Below are positions 33,131 through 43,785 of a DNA stretch of 64,000 nt, piece by piece. The notes beneath the pieces are model-generated. The model made no database searches. It worked only from the letters and a program-made list of their open reading frames with translations, and was not told where the DNA came from. Within the stretch, counting starts at the first letter, position 1; every line of letters starts with the position of its first letter. Source of the DNA: Warburgia ugandensis (Eukaryota > Streptophyta > Magnoliopsida > Canellales > Canellaceae); NCBI GenBank assembly GCA_035236585.1, contig CP141137.1:42058057-42122056 (forward strand), written 5' to 3'. A program made the translations under genes and the position numbers.

Positions 33131-33186
33131 TTACCAAGCATAGCTTGCTGAGATATTTTAAATATTTGAATATTTACAATATCTCA
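33131..33186 (+). promoter_or_regulatory. LTR motif plus hairpin (family B form)
   Basis: TACCAAGCATAGCTTG runs straight into CTGAGATATT, which pairs with AATATCTCAG about 20 bases later. The same motif and hairpin are inverted at 50405-50459 and, with a different stem, at 35107-35157 and 42354-42395. The role is unknown; it lies about 450 bases before the LTR end. Confidence 0.6.
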
Positions 33187-33609
33187 GAAATAGAGAAGGA
33201 GAAGTAGGAGCTCAAGACGGTAGAAGACTTAAAGAGAATAATCAATCAAGGTATGTCCTTTCAAGACATGTATTTTCATTTAAGAGCATTATATTGTATT
33301 AAGAGTTTTTAATGTAAGGTAAGGTTTGACTTTGGATTATGTAATTTGGACAATGGTTTGTAATTATAATACATGGGCTTTATAAGAGTGAACTACTGGA
33401 TGATTCCTGGTATTCAATAAAATTTTATTTTATACAAGATGTCTATGTGTATTATGTACCTTGAAGTGAGACTTGGGTTTTATTGCAAATGAATTTAAAA
33501 GAAAAGAATTTCCACTGTATTGTTTGCAAAAAAAATTTACCATTAAGGGCCCTGTCTTTGAAAAATGTATTACAAAATGTGTTACAAAACCCCGGGTCAT
33601 CTCAACCAC

Positions 33610-34525
33610 ACCTTGGCCCACCTAGGTTAATGTTCACCTTACATGCAACCCCAGCCTTCCATGTTAATTTAAAATAAATCTAGAAGAGACCTTAGTAGCC
33701 TTTCGAGCTCGTAGGACTCTCTTGGATGGAGGTCGCCTATTGCCACCCAGTGCCCCTATCTAATCCATTGTACTGGCACCTAAATGACTAGCTCTGCTAG
33801 AACATTTTATAACTTGGATCATCTAAGGTTGACTAAGGATGGTGTGAAGTGGTTGATTCAAATCATGATCTAACTGGTAAGTAGTAGGAGAAATATGAAA
33901 GAGAGGAGGAGCTACCTAGGATTAGCAATAATCTAAAAGCCTCTTCTTTACAAAAATTCAAGATAAGAAACCATTCACCATTGTTTTTCTTAGGGAATAG
34001 AATATTTTCTATCCTTGTTTATTTCATTGTTTTAGCATTTAGGTTGTATATTCTAGTTCAGGTTTCCCTAAACTAGGGAAATAAAGTAAAACAGATAAAA
34101 GCTCTTTCATTGTATACAACAACTTAGCTTAGTTGTATATAAACAAAAGTTCTAATATAACATTTATTGATGTATGGACAGTTGTCGATCACTTAGTGTT
34201 GATCTAATACTTTTAGATACAAAGATGCAACGGTCTATGTGGCAAGGCCAATGGACTCAAAAATACCAAGAGATACTTGCAGTAGAAATGCTGATGAAAT
34301 TGTGGAAGTGAAATCATTAAAGGATTACTCTTCATGAGTTCAATTAACTCACCATCTTGTATGGCTTTACCTGCAACCAATGCAGACCACTTTGAGTTGA
34401 AAATAGGAGTTATTTAACTCCTTCATACTTTCCATGGGTTAGACAAGGAGGACCTGTACTACCACATCAAGGAATTCCTCAACATTTATTTTGCATTCAA
34501 ATACTGCAACTCTGATGACTCTATA
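33610..34525 (+). mobile_element. Athila/Tat-like element (family E1): LTR tail and gag start
   Basis: The left part (33610-34230) aligns with 55567-56260, sharing TTGGCCCACCTAGGTTAAT, GTGTGAAGTGGTTGATT and ACAAAAATTCAAGATAA. Coding-like text follows. The element is split on the left by the family B solo LTR (target duplication ACCAC) and on the right by element C at 34526. The boundary between LTR and interior is not clear, because no primer site was seen. Confidence 0.6.
34236..34525 (+). pseudogene. gag N-terminal remnant (Athila/Tat-like)
   Basis: The conceptual translation of 34370-34520 gives LPATNADHFELKIGVI, a stop, then FHGLDKEDLYYHIKEFLNI. This resembles the retrotrans_gag domain of plant Ty3/gypsy elements, which usually reads HFELK...GL..ENPY.HIKEF. 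A stop interrupts the block, and the frame is cut by the LTR of element C. In the family Gag forms the particle shell. The rest of this gag was not found beyond 43785. Confidence 0.65.
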
Positions 34526-35504
34526 TGTGATGCCCTGGGTTTTAAACAATAATATAATAACAATTTATAAAAACAATTGGGATCCCTATTTGAAAAACTT
34601 TGAATTTTAAAGTCACCAAAACAAAACTTAAATGGAAGCATTTCTCTCAAAGTCCAGGGAGTCATACAACCACAAAACTACAAATTTAACGGTGAAATGA
34701 AATACCATTTCTACCGAAGATCTGATAGATTTTCCTCTATATTTTGGACCATTGCACATGACCAGTGCATTACAACATATTTTGATAGACATAATATAAG
34801 AGATAACATATCGGAGACCTAGTCTCCACACTTTTCAATAAAATATAGGCTCCAACAATGGATAAGAAATCAAGTTATGACAAAATACCCAAGGTCCCTC
34901 CATATAGCCATCACATCCAACATGAATTCATATTCTTACATCTAGGACACATTGCAATTTTAATTAAAGTACAGTCCATACTCAAAACCTAGAGTGAGGT
35001 CCTAAACAAATGTGATCATCTCTAAACATCCTTAATGCATCACTAGAAAACTGCCATCACTTTTACCTACTCTGTCAATGGGTCAACGTATTGTCTCTAT
35101 CTGTATCTGAGGCATTGCAAACAAAGCAATGCCTTAGCAAGCTATGCTTGTGTAGGTAATTCACATTAGGTGATAAATATAATAAAATCATATGACATGA
35201 AGTATCATAAGCATGATGAAATCTCATAAGATAAATGTATACAAGGCATGTGAAATGTCAACCATCCATGATGGATAAATCGAGAATTCATGCACTAAGC
35301 AAGTCGTCATCAAATCTAAATATCATAGCATGCAAAGCATGAAACTCATGAATACTCATAGATCACTATAACCAAAAGTCTGTATCCACAGAACAAATAA
35401 TGCATGTCATGATCATAGAAAGCTATGTACAAATAAGTCTTGCGAGTGCCTCCACTACCCTCACGACAATGGTAATGACTACTCATTCCAACCTTGGGTA
35501 CCTT

Positions 35505-35760
35505 CGACGGAAGCCTATCAGCCAAAACTATTAGCTCGCCCTCAAATCGGTACAAGACCTGGCTTACCCCACTTCACCAGATACAATCTGACCCTAAGTC
35601 CTTCATGTGCAGCCCGCATCAATCTATTTCCCGATGAAAGCCTATCAGCTAAAACTATCAGCTTGCCCTCAAATTGGTACAAGACTCGGCTTACACTGCC
35701 TCACCCCACCTCACCCGATGGTCTCAATCCAGGTCCATGATAAGGTGTAATCCATCACAT
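35505..35760. repeat. 127-bp minisatellite, two units
   Basis: AAGCCTATCA recurs at 35511 and 35638, exactly 127 apart. Each unit contains AACTAT, GCTCGCCCTCAAATCGGTAC-type text and CTTCACC/CCTCACC. The partner LTR has three units at the same place. Confidence 0.85.
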
Positions 35761-36599
35761 ATCAAAATCATGGATAATCATGTAATCAAATATCACGATA
35801 ACAAATATGAAGTATTAAACACATACAACAAAACATGCTAGTTCATAAGACATGCCTCAAGAATTTTAGATAAGTCACAATTGATGAAATCAAGAGAGAA
35901 ATCCCAAATGTGATCACCTACCTTGATAAATGCGATACTCCAATCAGGCGTGTAAGCTATATCATGTCGTGTGCCCTGACTTACCTGTCACATCATAAGT
36001 CATCAATCACTTGGTGTTCTCACATCTCAAATAATAGGTCCAAGTGATAACCTCCGTGATCTAGTAGTTAATCTTATATTAACGCCCCAGATCATTTGAT
36101 TAACTCTCCGTTAGGGCAATCATGAGCTAAATGTTTGTCTTTCTAACATTTAGACCGTTATATGCCATTTTAATTTTAGTCCTACTCATTTTCATCACGA
36201 TCCATTAAATTTCTCTTTCTTTTAGTTATTCACATGTATCTTTATAATCACGCGTCAATCTGATGGTCAGATCACTCTCTGATCAACAGTCAGGATCATT
36301 TTTCTTGGCAATTCAATGAGATCTACTCTTTTAATCTTCTAGATCATCTCATATCTGATGTATACAATCCAAGTCTAAGGCTTGCTCATACATTGATTGG
36401 CCCGATCTAGGTCATCTAATAGTATATAGTGGTTTAACCATTTAAAAGGTGCTCAAAGTTAGGGTTTTTATCTTGAATCTAAGTCTACATTGTCAAGATG
36501 ATCGAAATGCCTCTTTTAGATTGCAATTTGGACTTCTGTAGCTCTTAAAATCATATTTTTTTGTGAATGAATAGCCTGGAAAAACCCAAAAATCCAGAA

Positions 36600-36780
36600 A
36601 AGGCCCGCCACACGTGACGCGTGTGGGTGTTCACACGCGCGCATCCAACCCATGCGAGGGCTCGTGTGCTCGCGCCACATGTCACACCGGGGGTCACATG
36701 CGTGTCGCATGCGTGGCTCATCATGTGTGTGCGTGTGTCTCCCCCGTGCATGCGCCACTTAACGTCACCCATTGAGCTGC
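36600..36780. other. CpG-rich leader segment of element C LTR
   Basis: This 180-bp stretch is dense in CpG and alternating purine-pyrimidine steps (CACACGCGCGCAT, GCATGCGTGG), in contrast to the AT-rich surroundings. Family A LTRs have a comparable segment at 19090-19330 and 25230-25620. The overlapping open frames on both strands are by-products of its composition. Confidence 0.55.
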
Positions 36781-37685
36781 CACCTCTAGCCATTGCTAGT
36801 GATGACGACCAGACTCAAGTCACCGCCAGCGACCACTGGTGGTCCAAATTTTGTGATTTTTGCACCATTTTGCTCCATTTTTTGCATACATTCCATTTTA
36901 AGCTCCCCTTCAACAATTTCTATCATTTTCTTGCATTTTTATATGATTTTCCTTACGTTCCTAAAAATCTCCCTGTTAATGTTTTCTTGGTTTTTTGGTG
37001 TCCCTAGCTATCTGATCAGCTTGAAATTCATGGGTTTGTTCTTTGTTTCATCATATACAAGATGAATGGTACGATCATTCATCTAACACCATTTCACAAG
37101 GTTATTTTTCCAAAAACAGTGAGTTACATGTAGTTGTCGGAAAAATGACATTCCACATCATTTTTTGGCGTTAAAAGAGGTAAAACTCAATAGAGTAAGC
37201 CGAAAATGGAGAGGGGAAGAAAGGAATGAGGTTCTACCTCAGTCAGACCGGCCAATGGAGAAGAATCTATCACACACGTGTAAGGTGTGTGCGTTGCATT
37301 TGCCGGCGTCGCTGTCACCGATGTCAGTTGTCCTCGTCGGTGCATGGGAAACGGAGAGGGAGTTATGGCTGTGGGGGAAGCAAGATAGGCTTTTAAAGCC
37401 TTATTTGTGGGTTCACGTGCCCACTCCATGGGCCCCACATGCATTTAGTAATTTTCCCTCCTACCATTTAATTAAATACAGAAATCAAAATAATTAGCCA
37501 TTCTTCCTCAGGTCTTTGATTTTATCGTTCTTAGTGGCGTTGGATTCTATTTTTTGAGTACATTCCAATTATTGAGGTTTAGCCCAAGATTAAATCTATA
37601 AAATTTTCAATTCCATAATTACCTCATTTTTTGCAAAATTCCACAAATCATGCAATTTTAGAATTTAAAAATAGTGGATATTACA

Positions 37686-38598
37686 TCCTATCCACCTTAT
37701 AGAAAATTTTGTCCTTGCAATTCCTTCCATGTCATTCCTTAATAATTTTAGAAGCATCCCCATATAAGAAGACCCACATATGGCATCATCATTTTAGAGT
37801 CAAATGTCAATAAACAATTTCTTATCATGTTATCTCCTCAAATAACAGCTCATATATATACCAACATATATTTCAAACCATTCTGAATCTGATACTTATA
37901 TTGTGGTTAGAACACATCATAACAACATATAATGCATTTTACATAAATCATACTCTCATCCAAGAGTTAATCATTTGTTTACATCTTTATCATAAATAAA
38001 TCATCATGTCAACAAAATTGAAGTGCCACAACTCACATATTGTCAATTCCACGTCAAACCTATTCCAGCACACGCTACCTCATCATTAGGTATTGTATAT
38101 CTATTAATAACACGTATCATATTAACTCCTGAACAAGCAATACATGCCAATCAAAACTGAATCATATATGGTCATCAACAGGCAATCCATGCCAACCAAA
38201 TAAAAGCTTACCAGCTCAACAACAAGCAATCATATACCAATCGAAATCAATGCATACTAGCTCAGTAATAGGCAATCATGTGCCAATCAAAATCAAAGTG
38301 TATTAGTTCAGTAGCAGGCAATCACATGCCAATCAAAAAATCCAGTTCATAACACAATCATACTGTGAATACCTAGAAGCCTGCCACCTAGAAGCACGCC
38401 ACTTAGAAGCCTGCCGGTGCCTTGCACACCCACCCTCATTAGCCACCCTCTTAGGTCACTCTCATTAGCACTCACAAGTAGAAGCCAAAATTTCTAGCTG
38501 ATTACATATAAGAAATGTTCTCATATTAAACATACTTTACTGTCACACCTCTCACCTGCATGAGAAATCAGGTTCATATGTGTAATAATAACCAGTAT
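37686..38598 (-). other. 3' spacer of element C with polypurine tract and minisatellites
   Basis: Next to the 3' LTR the minus strand reads CAAGGACAAAATTTTC then TATAAGGTGGATAGGA, a degenerate polypurine tract. Five 44-46-bp units built around GCAATCATGTGCCAATCAAA start near 38137, 38182, 38226, 38272 and 38318. An ACCTAGAAGCCTGCC array (three 15-bp units) lies at 38376-38420. No coding was found; the sequence replaces the missing RNase H and integrase. Confidence 0.6.
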
Positions 38599-39420
38599 TC
38601 ATGTCATTGCTATCTTGGAGAACTCGATCATCCAGCAATAACTGCTCACCCGACTAAGGAGACTATCAACCTTAGTCATTAGTTTAACTAGTCCCAAATT
38701 ATCATAGTCCCTATAAATTGTATCTCTATCAATAGAGGTATTGCGGTCAAGAAAATTCATCTTCTTTGACCATAATTCGTACTCACATACATTTATAGCA
38801 AAAGATGAGTCCTTTAGATACTCAAAATAATACACAAGAACCTTTTATGCTTTGTAAAGTCATGATATATAGAAAACATCATTCATTACGTAATCATAAC
38901 TCATCTCAGCAACCTTTAGAAATTCAGCCCATCACATCCATGCATACTATCAGTGTACTAATTTCATCAATTTATATGATCCAGAGCTTGTAGCAATCAT
39001 AACAATTTCTAATAATTGTCTTAAAGACATTTCAGTCACAATCCTCAGCTAGTGATAACCAGACCACAAATCAATATCCACCAATACTATGCACAATCTA
39101 AGGCTGATCATATAGATCATTAATACATGATAAAGAATATTAATTCTCCACTGTGAAGCTATCAAACAATCAACAATCCATGCTTAGCAATAAGAATCTA
39201 TCTTTCTCCTCACAAAGAGGGTTAATGCATCCCATGAAGATGCACTAGGTTTGATAATCTCTTGTCAAATACTACCGTAGCTAGAACCCTTTTGACTCAG
39301 TTGGGAGCCATCCTATATGGTACTTTAGAAATTGACACTATATCTGATGCCAAATCAATATAAAAATCAATCTCTCATGGCGTAAAATCCTGAAACCTCC
39401 TCAAGAAGATCATGAATCTT
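38599..39420 (-). pseudogene. Reverse transcriptase remnant of element C
   Basis: On the minus strand, IHDLLEEVSGFYAMRD near 39395-39350 matches the F/PEELPG...REIDF block. DGSQLSQKG and IIKPSASSWDALTLFVRR near 39310-39205 match MAPAEL...FIRPS.SPWGAPVLFVKK. DLYDQP near 39095 matches the IDDLFDQL block. CEYELWSKKMNFLD in the frame 38599-38835 resembles the KCEFWL...FLGH segment after the catalytic box. Many stops are present and the FIDD box itself could not be read. No RNase H follows. Confidence 0.65.
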
Positions 39421-39559
39421 CACACACCCTCTGTCTGCTAAATTTATAGCTATTCTCTATCATCCACAATCACAAAACTAGGAGAACTCGATACATCAGA
39501 TGTATACTATATTGCCTTCAAGGCAAGGTTAATGCAAATCTCAGTGATGCCCCTTCTTA

Positions 39560-40000
39560 CTCAAGAGTGAGATTAATAGTTATCCAGTATATCAAAACTA
39601 CCATTCTTCTCATACAATCAACTGTCCTCCAACAATGGAATCCATCCCAAGGATGATATCATAATCCCTCAAATCGAGGATGATAAAGTCAGTATCTATC
39701 CTTTCACTCGTCATCATTTCCACCAGTACTCGTTAGAGGTACCTACAAGTTTCAATAACTTGCTAATCAGTGTCATAACCTCCAACTGAAGGATATTTAA
39801 ATACATATAAAGGCACATTCATTGGGGTTCCAACACTCAAACCACAAGGGTAACTAGGTCCTAAGGCAAAGAGGATCTTGGTATGTCTGTCCACAATCAA
39901 TAGAGTACTTTTCACAATGAGGGTTGAGGTTTGTACTTTCATCCAGTAATGGCAATACTCATTATTACCAATGTGGGGCCATCTCTGCCCTGTCTCCAAT
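39560..40000 (-). pseudogene. Aspartic protease region remnant of element C
   Basis: The minus-strand frame 39763-39999 contains STLLIVDRHTKILFALGPS and MNVPLYVFKYPSVGG, which align loosely with the G-TLL...VLFDSG...LSVGTP pattern of Ty3/gypsy proteases. The Asp-Ser-Gly triad itself is lost. Downstream, near 39632-39664, LRDYDIILGMDSI matches the well-kept DYDVILGMDWL block between protease and RT. That block fixes the orientation and family. Confidence 0.65.
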
Positions 40001-40146
40001 GTTAGTTACTTAGACTCATTGTCCACTGGGACAGTCTCTAGAGGAATATCTTAACTCTCCATAGGCAAAACATTTAAAGGGTTACCATTGTGATGGTGGC
40101 TACTGATGCCATTACCACTGTTGCAATGGTCCACTACCTTTAGGAC

Positions 40147-40182
40147 ATAGTTGTCCAGGTGTCTATCCTTACTACTAGTACA
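40147..40182 (-). pseudogene. Gag zinc knuckle remnant of element C
   Basis: The minus strand encodes CTSSKDRHLDNY, corresponding to the CYRCGKPGHLARDC type. The first Cys and the His survive; the second Cys is Ser and the last is Tyr. The position upstream of the protease fits Gag-Pol order. Confidence 0.5.
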
Positions 40183-40189
40183 CATTATG

Positions 40190-41730
40190 TCTCTCTTTCG
40201 TATCCCAACACCGCCTGATCAAATGTTGTTGGCTCAATGGCCTTTGTAATCATGTCAATGAAAGGTCTCTCGCCCTTACTAGGCTAACTCGAACTACCCA
40301 TGTCCGAGTTTTTGCTATTTGTCTTGACCTAAAAGAATCCCTCTTTACTTAGAGGTTATGTCTGCAACCTCGCAACCATCATAGAATGCGACACAATCAT
40401 TTGATTCTTCAATGTAGTTGTCAACATATGGCAATCTATCCATGATCTCCTTCTTCATGGTGAAGGAGCTAGGGCAAGTCTCTTCAACCAAGTATACTAG
40501 TTCAGAACTTTTGAACCATCTCATTTTTCTCTTCAAGTGGCAAACTCCCTTAGTTTTCAAACATACTAATTATCATAGGCCTTCCCAAGGGCCTTCTAGA
40601 TAAAAGTCTTAGCGATAGAGAAACACATCTTCTCAAATAACCATCCTTAAAATCCTCATAATTATATTTTTAGTGTCCTCACTTTCGCTATTTCACTTTC
40701 TTGAACTAATGAATTATTTCATGGTCCTATCAATGAAAATAATTTACAACTAGATTTATTTCACACCCAAAGAAATTCACCTTTATAATAGTTCCCTAAA
40801 TCATCAGAAACCACACTCTGTCAATGTTGGACGTAAATCAATCATAATTAATTTTGCCTCTCCCCATTCACTTTGTATGTTTTTCTTCCTAGTTGATTTA
40901 TTAGAAAATCATTTCTATTCAAAAACTATTCTCACAGCAATATTCATTCTCCACATCAGTTTCAATAAATACCTCTCTCCACTTGATTCACATCATTACT
41001 ACTAGCTATTATCATAAAAGAGTTGTTATCTCCTTCAAGTGCTATGTGTCTCCAATAGTAATTGAAAATTCTTAGAGTGATTTATAGGCATTTACCTTTT
41101 ATAAATGACTAGCTTTTAACACCTCTTTATACACTAAACTCACCAACTTTCATCTCAAAATTAGATATCTCATCCACAGGAACACTATGATCTTATTTCA
41201 TCAATTTTCAATGATTTTTTCCATATTACAATTTATTCGTCAAATAAATCTACTTCAAGTTTAAACCGATACCATACTCTCAACTTTCTCAAGTTCTCAA
41301 TAGTTGTAACCATTTTTTCTTCTTCCTTCATCATTCTTATCCTGCTATTGTTATTATGATAATTGCCAAGCTTTTCTAAAAATTTACTCACACCATTCAA
41401 GTTAGGACTTGAATTCTCAAAAGCAATCATATAAATATATTTGCCACTATATAATACGGTTCTCACTAAGAGAACTAATTTACAATCTTCATTATGATTC
41501 ATGATTTCAAGAATCATGCACTTCCTATAAAAGTGTACCCCCTTGTGTTCATACAATGACTAAGAGTTGCAATATCTCTAAGAAAGTCTGTCAATCTTCA
41601 CGGAGTTATCTTTTCACAATCATCAACATCCCTCACATGAGTTATCTCTATAACTCATATTTAGGGAACCTCCTCACTCCATGGACTGTATGTGACCTTT
41701 GAATTTTTTGGAATGGCTGTGATGGACTAG
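40190..41730 (-). pseudogene. gag region of element C, heavily decayed
   Basis: This stretch lies between the primer site and the zinc knuckle, where Ty3/gypsy elements carry gag. The minus strand retains open pieces at 41233-41556 (107 codons, charged, with KEEEKMVTTIENLRKL) and 40345-40560 (71 codons). Neither gives a convincing domain match by eye. The call rests on position. Confidence 0.5.
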
Positions 41731-41736
41731 ACTTGA

Positions 41737-41748
41737 GCTTTGATACCA
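41737..41748 (-). other. Primer binding site of element C, Met-tRNA type
   Basis: The minus strand reads TGGTATCAAAGC, one base from TGGTATCAGAGC. It lies three bases inside the 5' LTR boundary at 41752 and is followed by TCAAGTCTAGTCC. Confidence 0.85.
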
Positions 41749-41751
41749 AAC

Positions 41752-43785
41752 TGTGATGCCCTGTGTTTTTAACAATAATATAAGAACAACTTATAAAAAC
41801 AATTGGGATCCCCATTTGAAAAAAATTGATTTTTAAAGTAGCAAAACAAAACTTAAACGGAAGCATTTCTTTCAAAATTTAGGGAGTCATACAACCACAA
41901 AACCATGGATTTAATGGTGAAATGAAATACTATTTCTATCGAAGATCGGACAGAGTTTTCTTTATATTTTGGACCATTGCACATGAGAAGTGTACTACAA
42001 CATAGTCTGATAAACATAATATAAGACATAACATAGAGGAGACCCAGTCTCCACACCCATCCACACAATTAAATACTGTTTTCAATAAAATATATCCTCC
42101 AACAATGGATAAGAAATCAAGTTATGACAAAATACCCAGGGCCCTTTCATACAACCATTGCATCCAACATGAATTCATATTCTTCAATATAGGTCACATT
42201 GCAATTTTAATTAAAGTATAGTCCATACTCAAAACCCAGAGTGAGGTCCTGAACAAACCTGATCATCTCTGAACATCCTTAATGCATCATTGGAAAACTG
42301 CCATCACTTTTACCTGCTCTGTCAGCACATCAACCTATTGTCACTATCTGTATCTAAGGCATTGCAAACAAAGCAATTCCTCAGCAAGCTATGTTTGTGT
42401 GGGTGATTCACATTTGGTAATAAATATAATAAAATCATACGACATGAAGTATCATAATCATGATGAAATCTCATAAGATAAATGTATGCAAGGCATGTGA
42501 AATGTCAACCATCCATGATGGATAAATTGAGAAATCATACGCTAAGCAAATCATCATCAAATCTGAATGTCATAACATGCAAAGCATGAAACTCATGGAT
42601 ACTCATAGATCACTATAACCAAAAGTCCGTATCCATAGAACAAATAATGCATGTCATGATCATAGAAAGCCATGCACAAATAAGTCCTGCGAGTGCCTCC
42701 ACTACACTCACAGCGATGGCAATGAGTACTCATTCCAACCTTGGGTACCTCACGTTTAGCCTGCATTAGTCTATTTCTCGATGGAAGCCTATCAGGAAAA
42801 ACTACTAGCCCGCCCTCAAATTGGTACAAGACCCGGCTTACCCCTCTTCACCCAATACAATCTGACCCTAGATCCCTCACGTGCAGCCCACATCAGTCTA
42901 TTTCCTGATGGAAGCTTGTCAGCCAAAACTACCTGCCCGCCCTCAAATCGGTACAAGACCCAGCTTACCCCACTTCACCTGATACAATTTGACCTTAGGT
43001 CCCTCACCTTTAGCTTGCATCAGTCTATTTCTCAACAGAAGCCTGTCAGCCCAAACTATCAGCTCGCCCTCAAATTGGTATAAGACCCAGCTTATCCTGC
43101 TTCACCCAATGGTCTCAATCCAGGTCCATGATAAGGTGTTATCCATCACATATCAAAATCATGGATAATCATGTAATCAAATATCATGATACCAAATATG
43201 AAGTATTAAACACATACAACAAAACACGGTAGTGCATACGGCATATGCCTCAAGAATTTTAGATAAGTCACAATCTATGAAATCAAGAGAGAAATCCCAA
43301 ATGTGATCACCTACCTAGACAAATACGATACTAGAATCAGGCGCATAAGCTATATCATGTCGTGCGCCTTGACGTACCTATCACATCATAAGTCATCAAT
43401 CACTTGGTGTTCTCACGTCTCAAATAATAGGTCCAACTGATAACCTCCCTGATCTAGTAGTTAATCCTAAATTAATAGCCTGATCATCTAATTAACTCTG
43501 TGTTAGGGCAATCCTGAGCTAGATGTTTGTCTTTCTAGCATCTAGACAGTCTTATGTCATTTTAATTTTAGTCCTAACTCATTTTCATCAGGATCCATTA
43601 AATTTCTATTTCTTTTAGTGATTCACATGTATCTTTATAATCATGCATCAATCTGATGGTCAGATCGCTCTCTGATCAAAGGTCAAGATCATTTTTCTTA
43701 GCAATTCAATGAGATCTACCCTTTTAATCTCCTACATAATCTTATATCTGATGTATACAATCTTGGTCTAAGGCTTGATCATAAG
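41752..43785 (-). repeat. 5' LTR of element C, truncated at its start
   Basis: It matches 34526-36390 in the same orientation, then homology stops after GGCTTGATCATAAG near 43785. The CpG-rich leader, U3 module and LTR start are therefore missing. It carries three 127-bp minisatellite units where the 3' LTR has two. Confidence 0.82.
42752..43115. repeat. 127-bp minisatellite, three units
   Basis: CTATTTC starts at 42771, 42898 and 43025, and the GAAGCYTRTCAG word recurs with the same 127-base spacing (42785, 42912, 43039). Units differ from each other by several substitutions, so the array predates the last amplification. Confidence 0.88.

Larger units (their letters stand above)
28881..33609 (+). 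mobile_element. 4.7-kb solo LTR, family B, with perfect TSD ACCAC
   Basis: The LTR is 28886-33604. The start reads TATAACACCCCTAAC (an eroded TGTAACACCCC) and the end GGGTCATCTCA. ACCAC flanks it exactly at 28881-28885 and 33605-33609. Its ends match the shortened 3' LTR of the chromovirus at 3346-4374, and its body matches the inverted LTR at 50042-54539. That comparison shows that the chromovirus family has unusually long LTRs. No coding is recognised inside. It carries a strong hairpin (30155-30212) and the CTGAG hairpin (33148-33186). Confidence 0.9.
34526..37685 (-). repeat. 3' LTR of element C (full length)
   Basis: On the + strand it runs from TGTGATGCCCTGGG to GGATATTACA, which in element orientation is TGTAATATCC...GGGCATCACA. 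It holds the 127-bp minisatellite (two units, 35505-35760), a CpG-rich leader (36600-36780), the conserved hairpin (35107-35137) and the upstream module (37511-37577). Confidence 0.85.
34526..43785 (-). mobile_element. Ty3/gypsy element, family C, with shortened pol
   Basis: On the minus strand the order is 5' LTR (41752-43785, truncated at its start), primer site (41737-41748), gag, zinc knuckle, protease, partial RT, minisatellite-bearing spacer, polypurine-like tract (37688-37715) and 3' LTR (34526-37685). RNase H and integrase are absent, so an internal deletion has removed about half of pol. The two LTRs are roughly 90 percent alike by eye over the first 110 bases. The 5' flank on the + strand is CTATA; its partner is lost with the truncated LTR. 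The element sits in family E gag. Confidence 0.85.

Noticed and set aside
36516..37007. Overlapping frames rich in His/Thr/Arg on both strands
   Set aside because: They come from the CpG-rich leader of the element C LTR, where stop codons are rare by composition.
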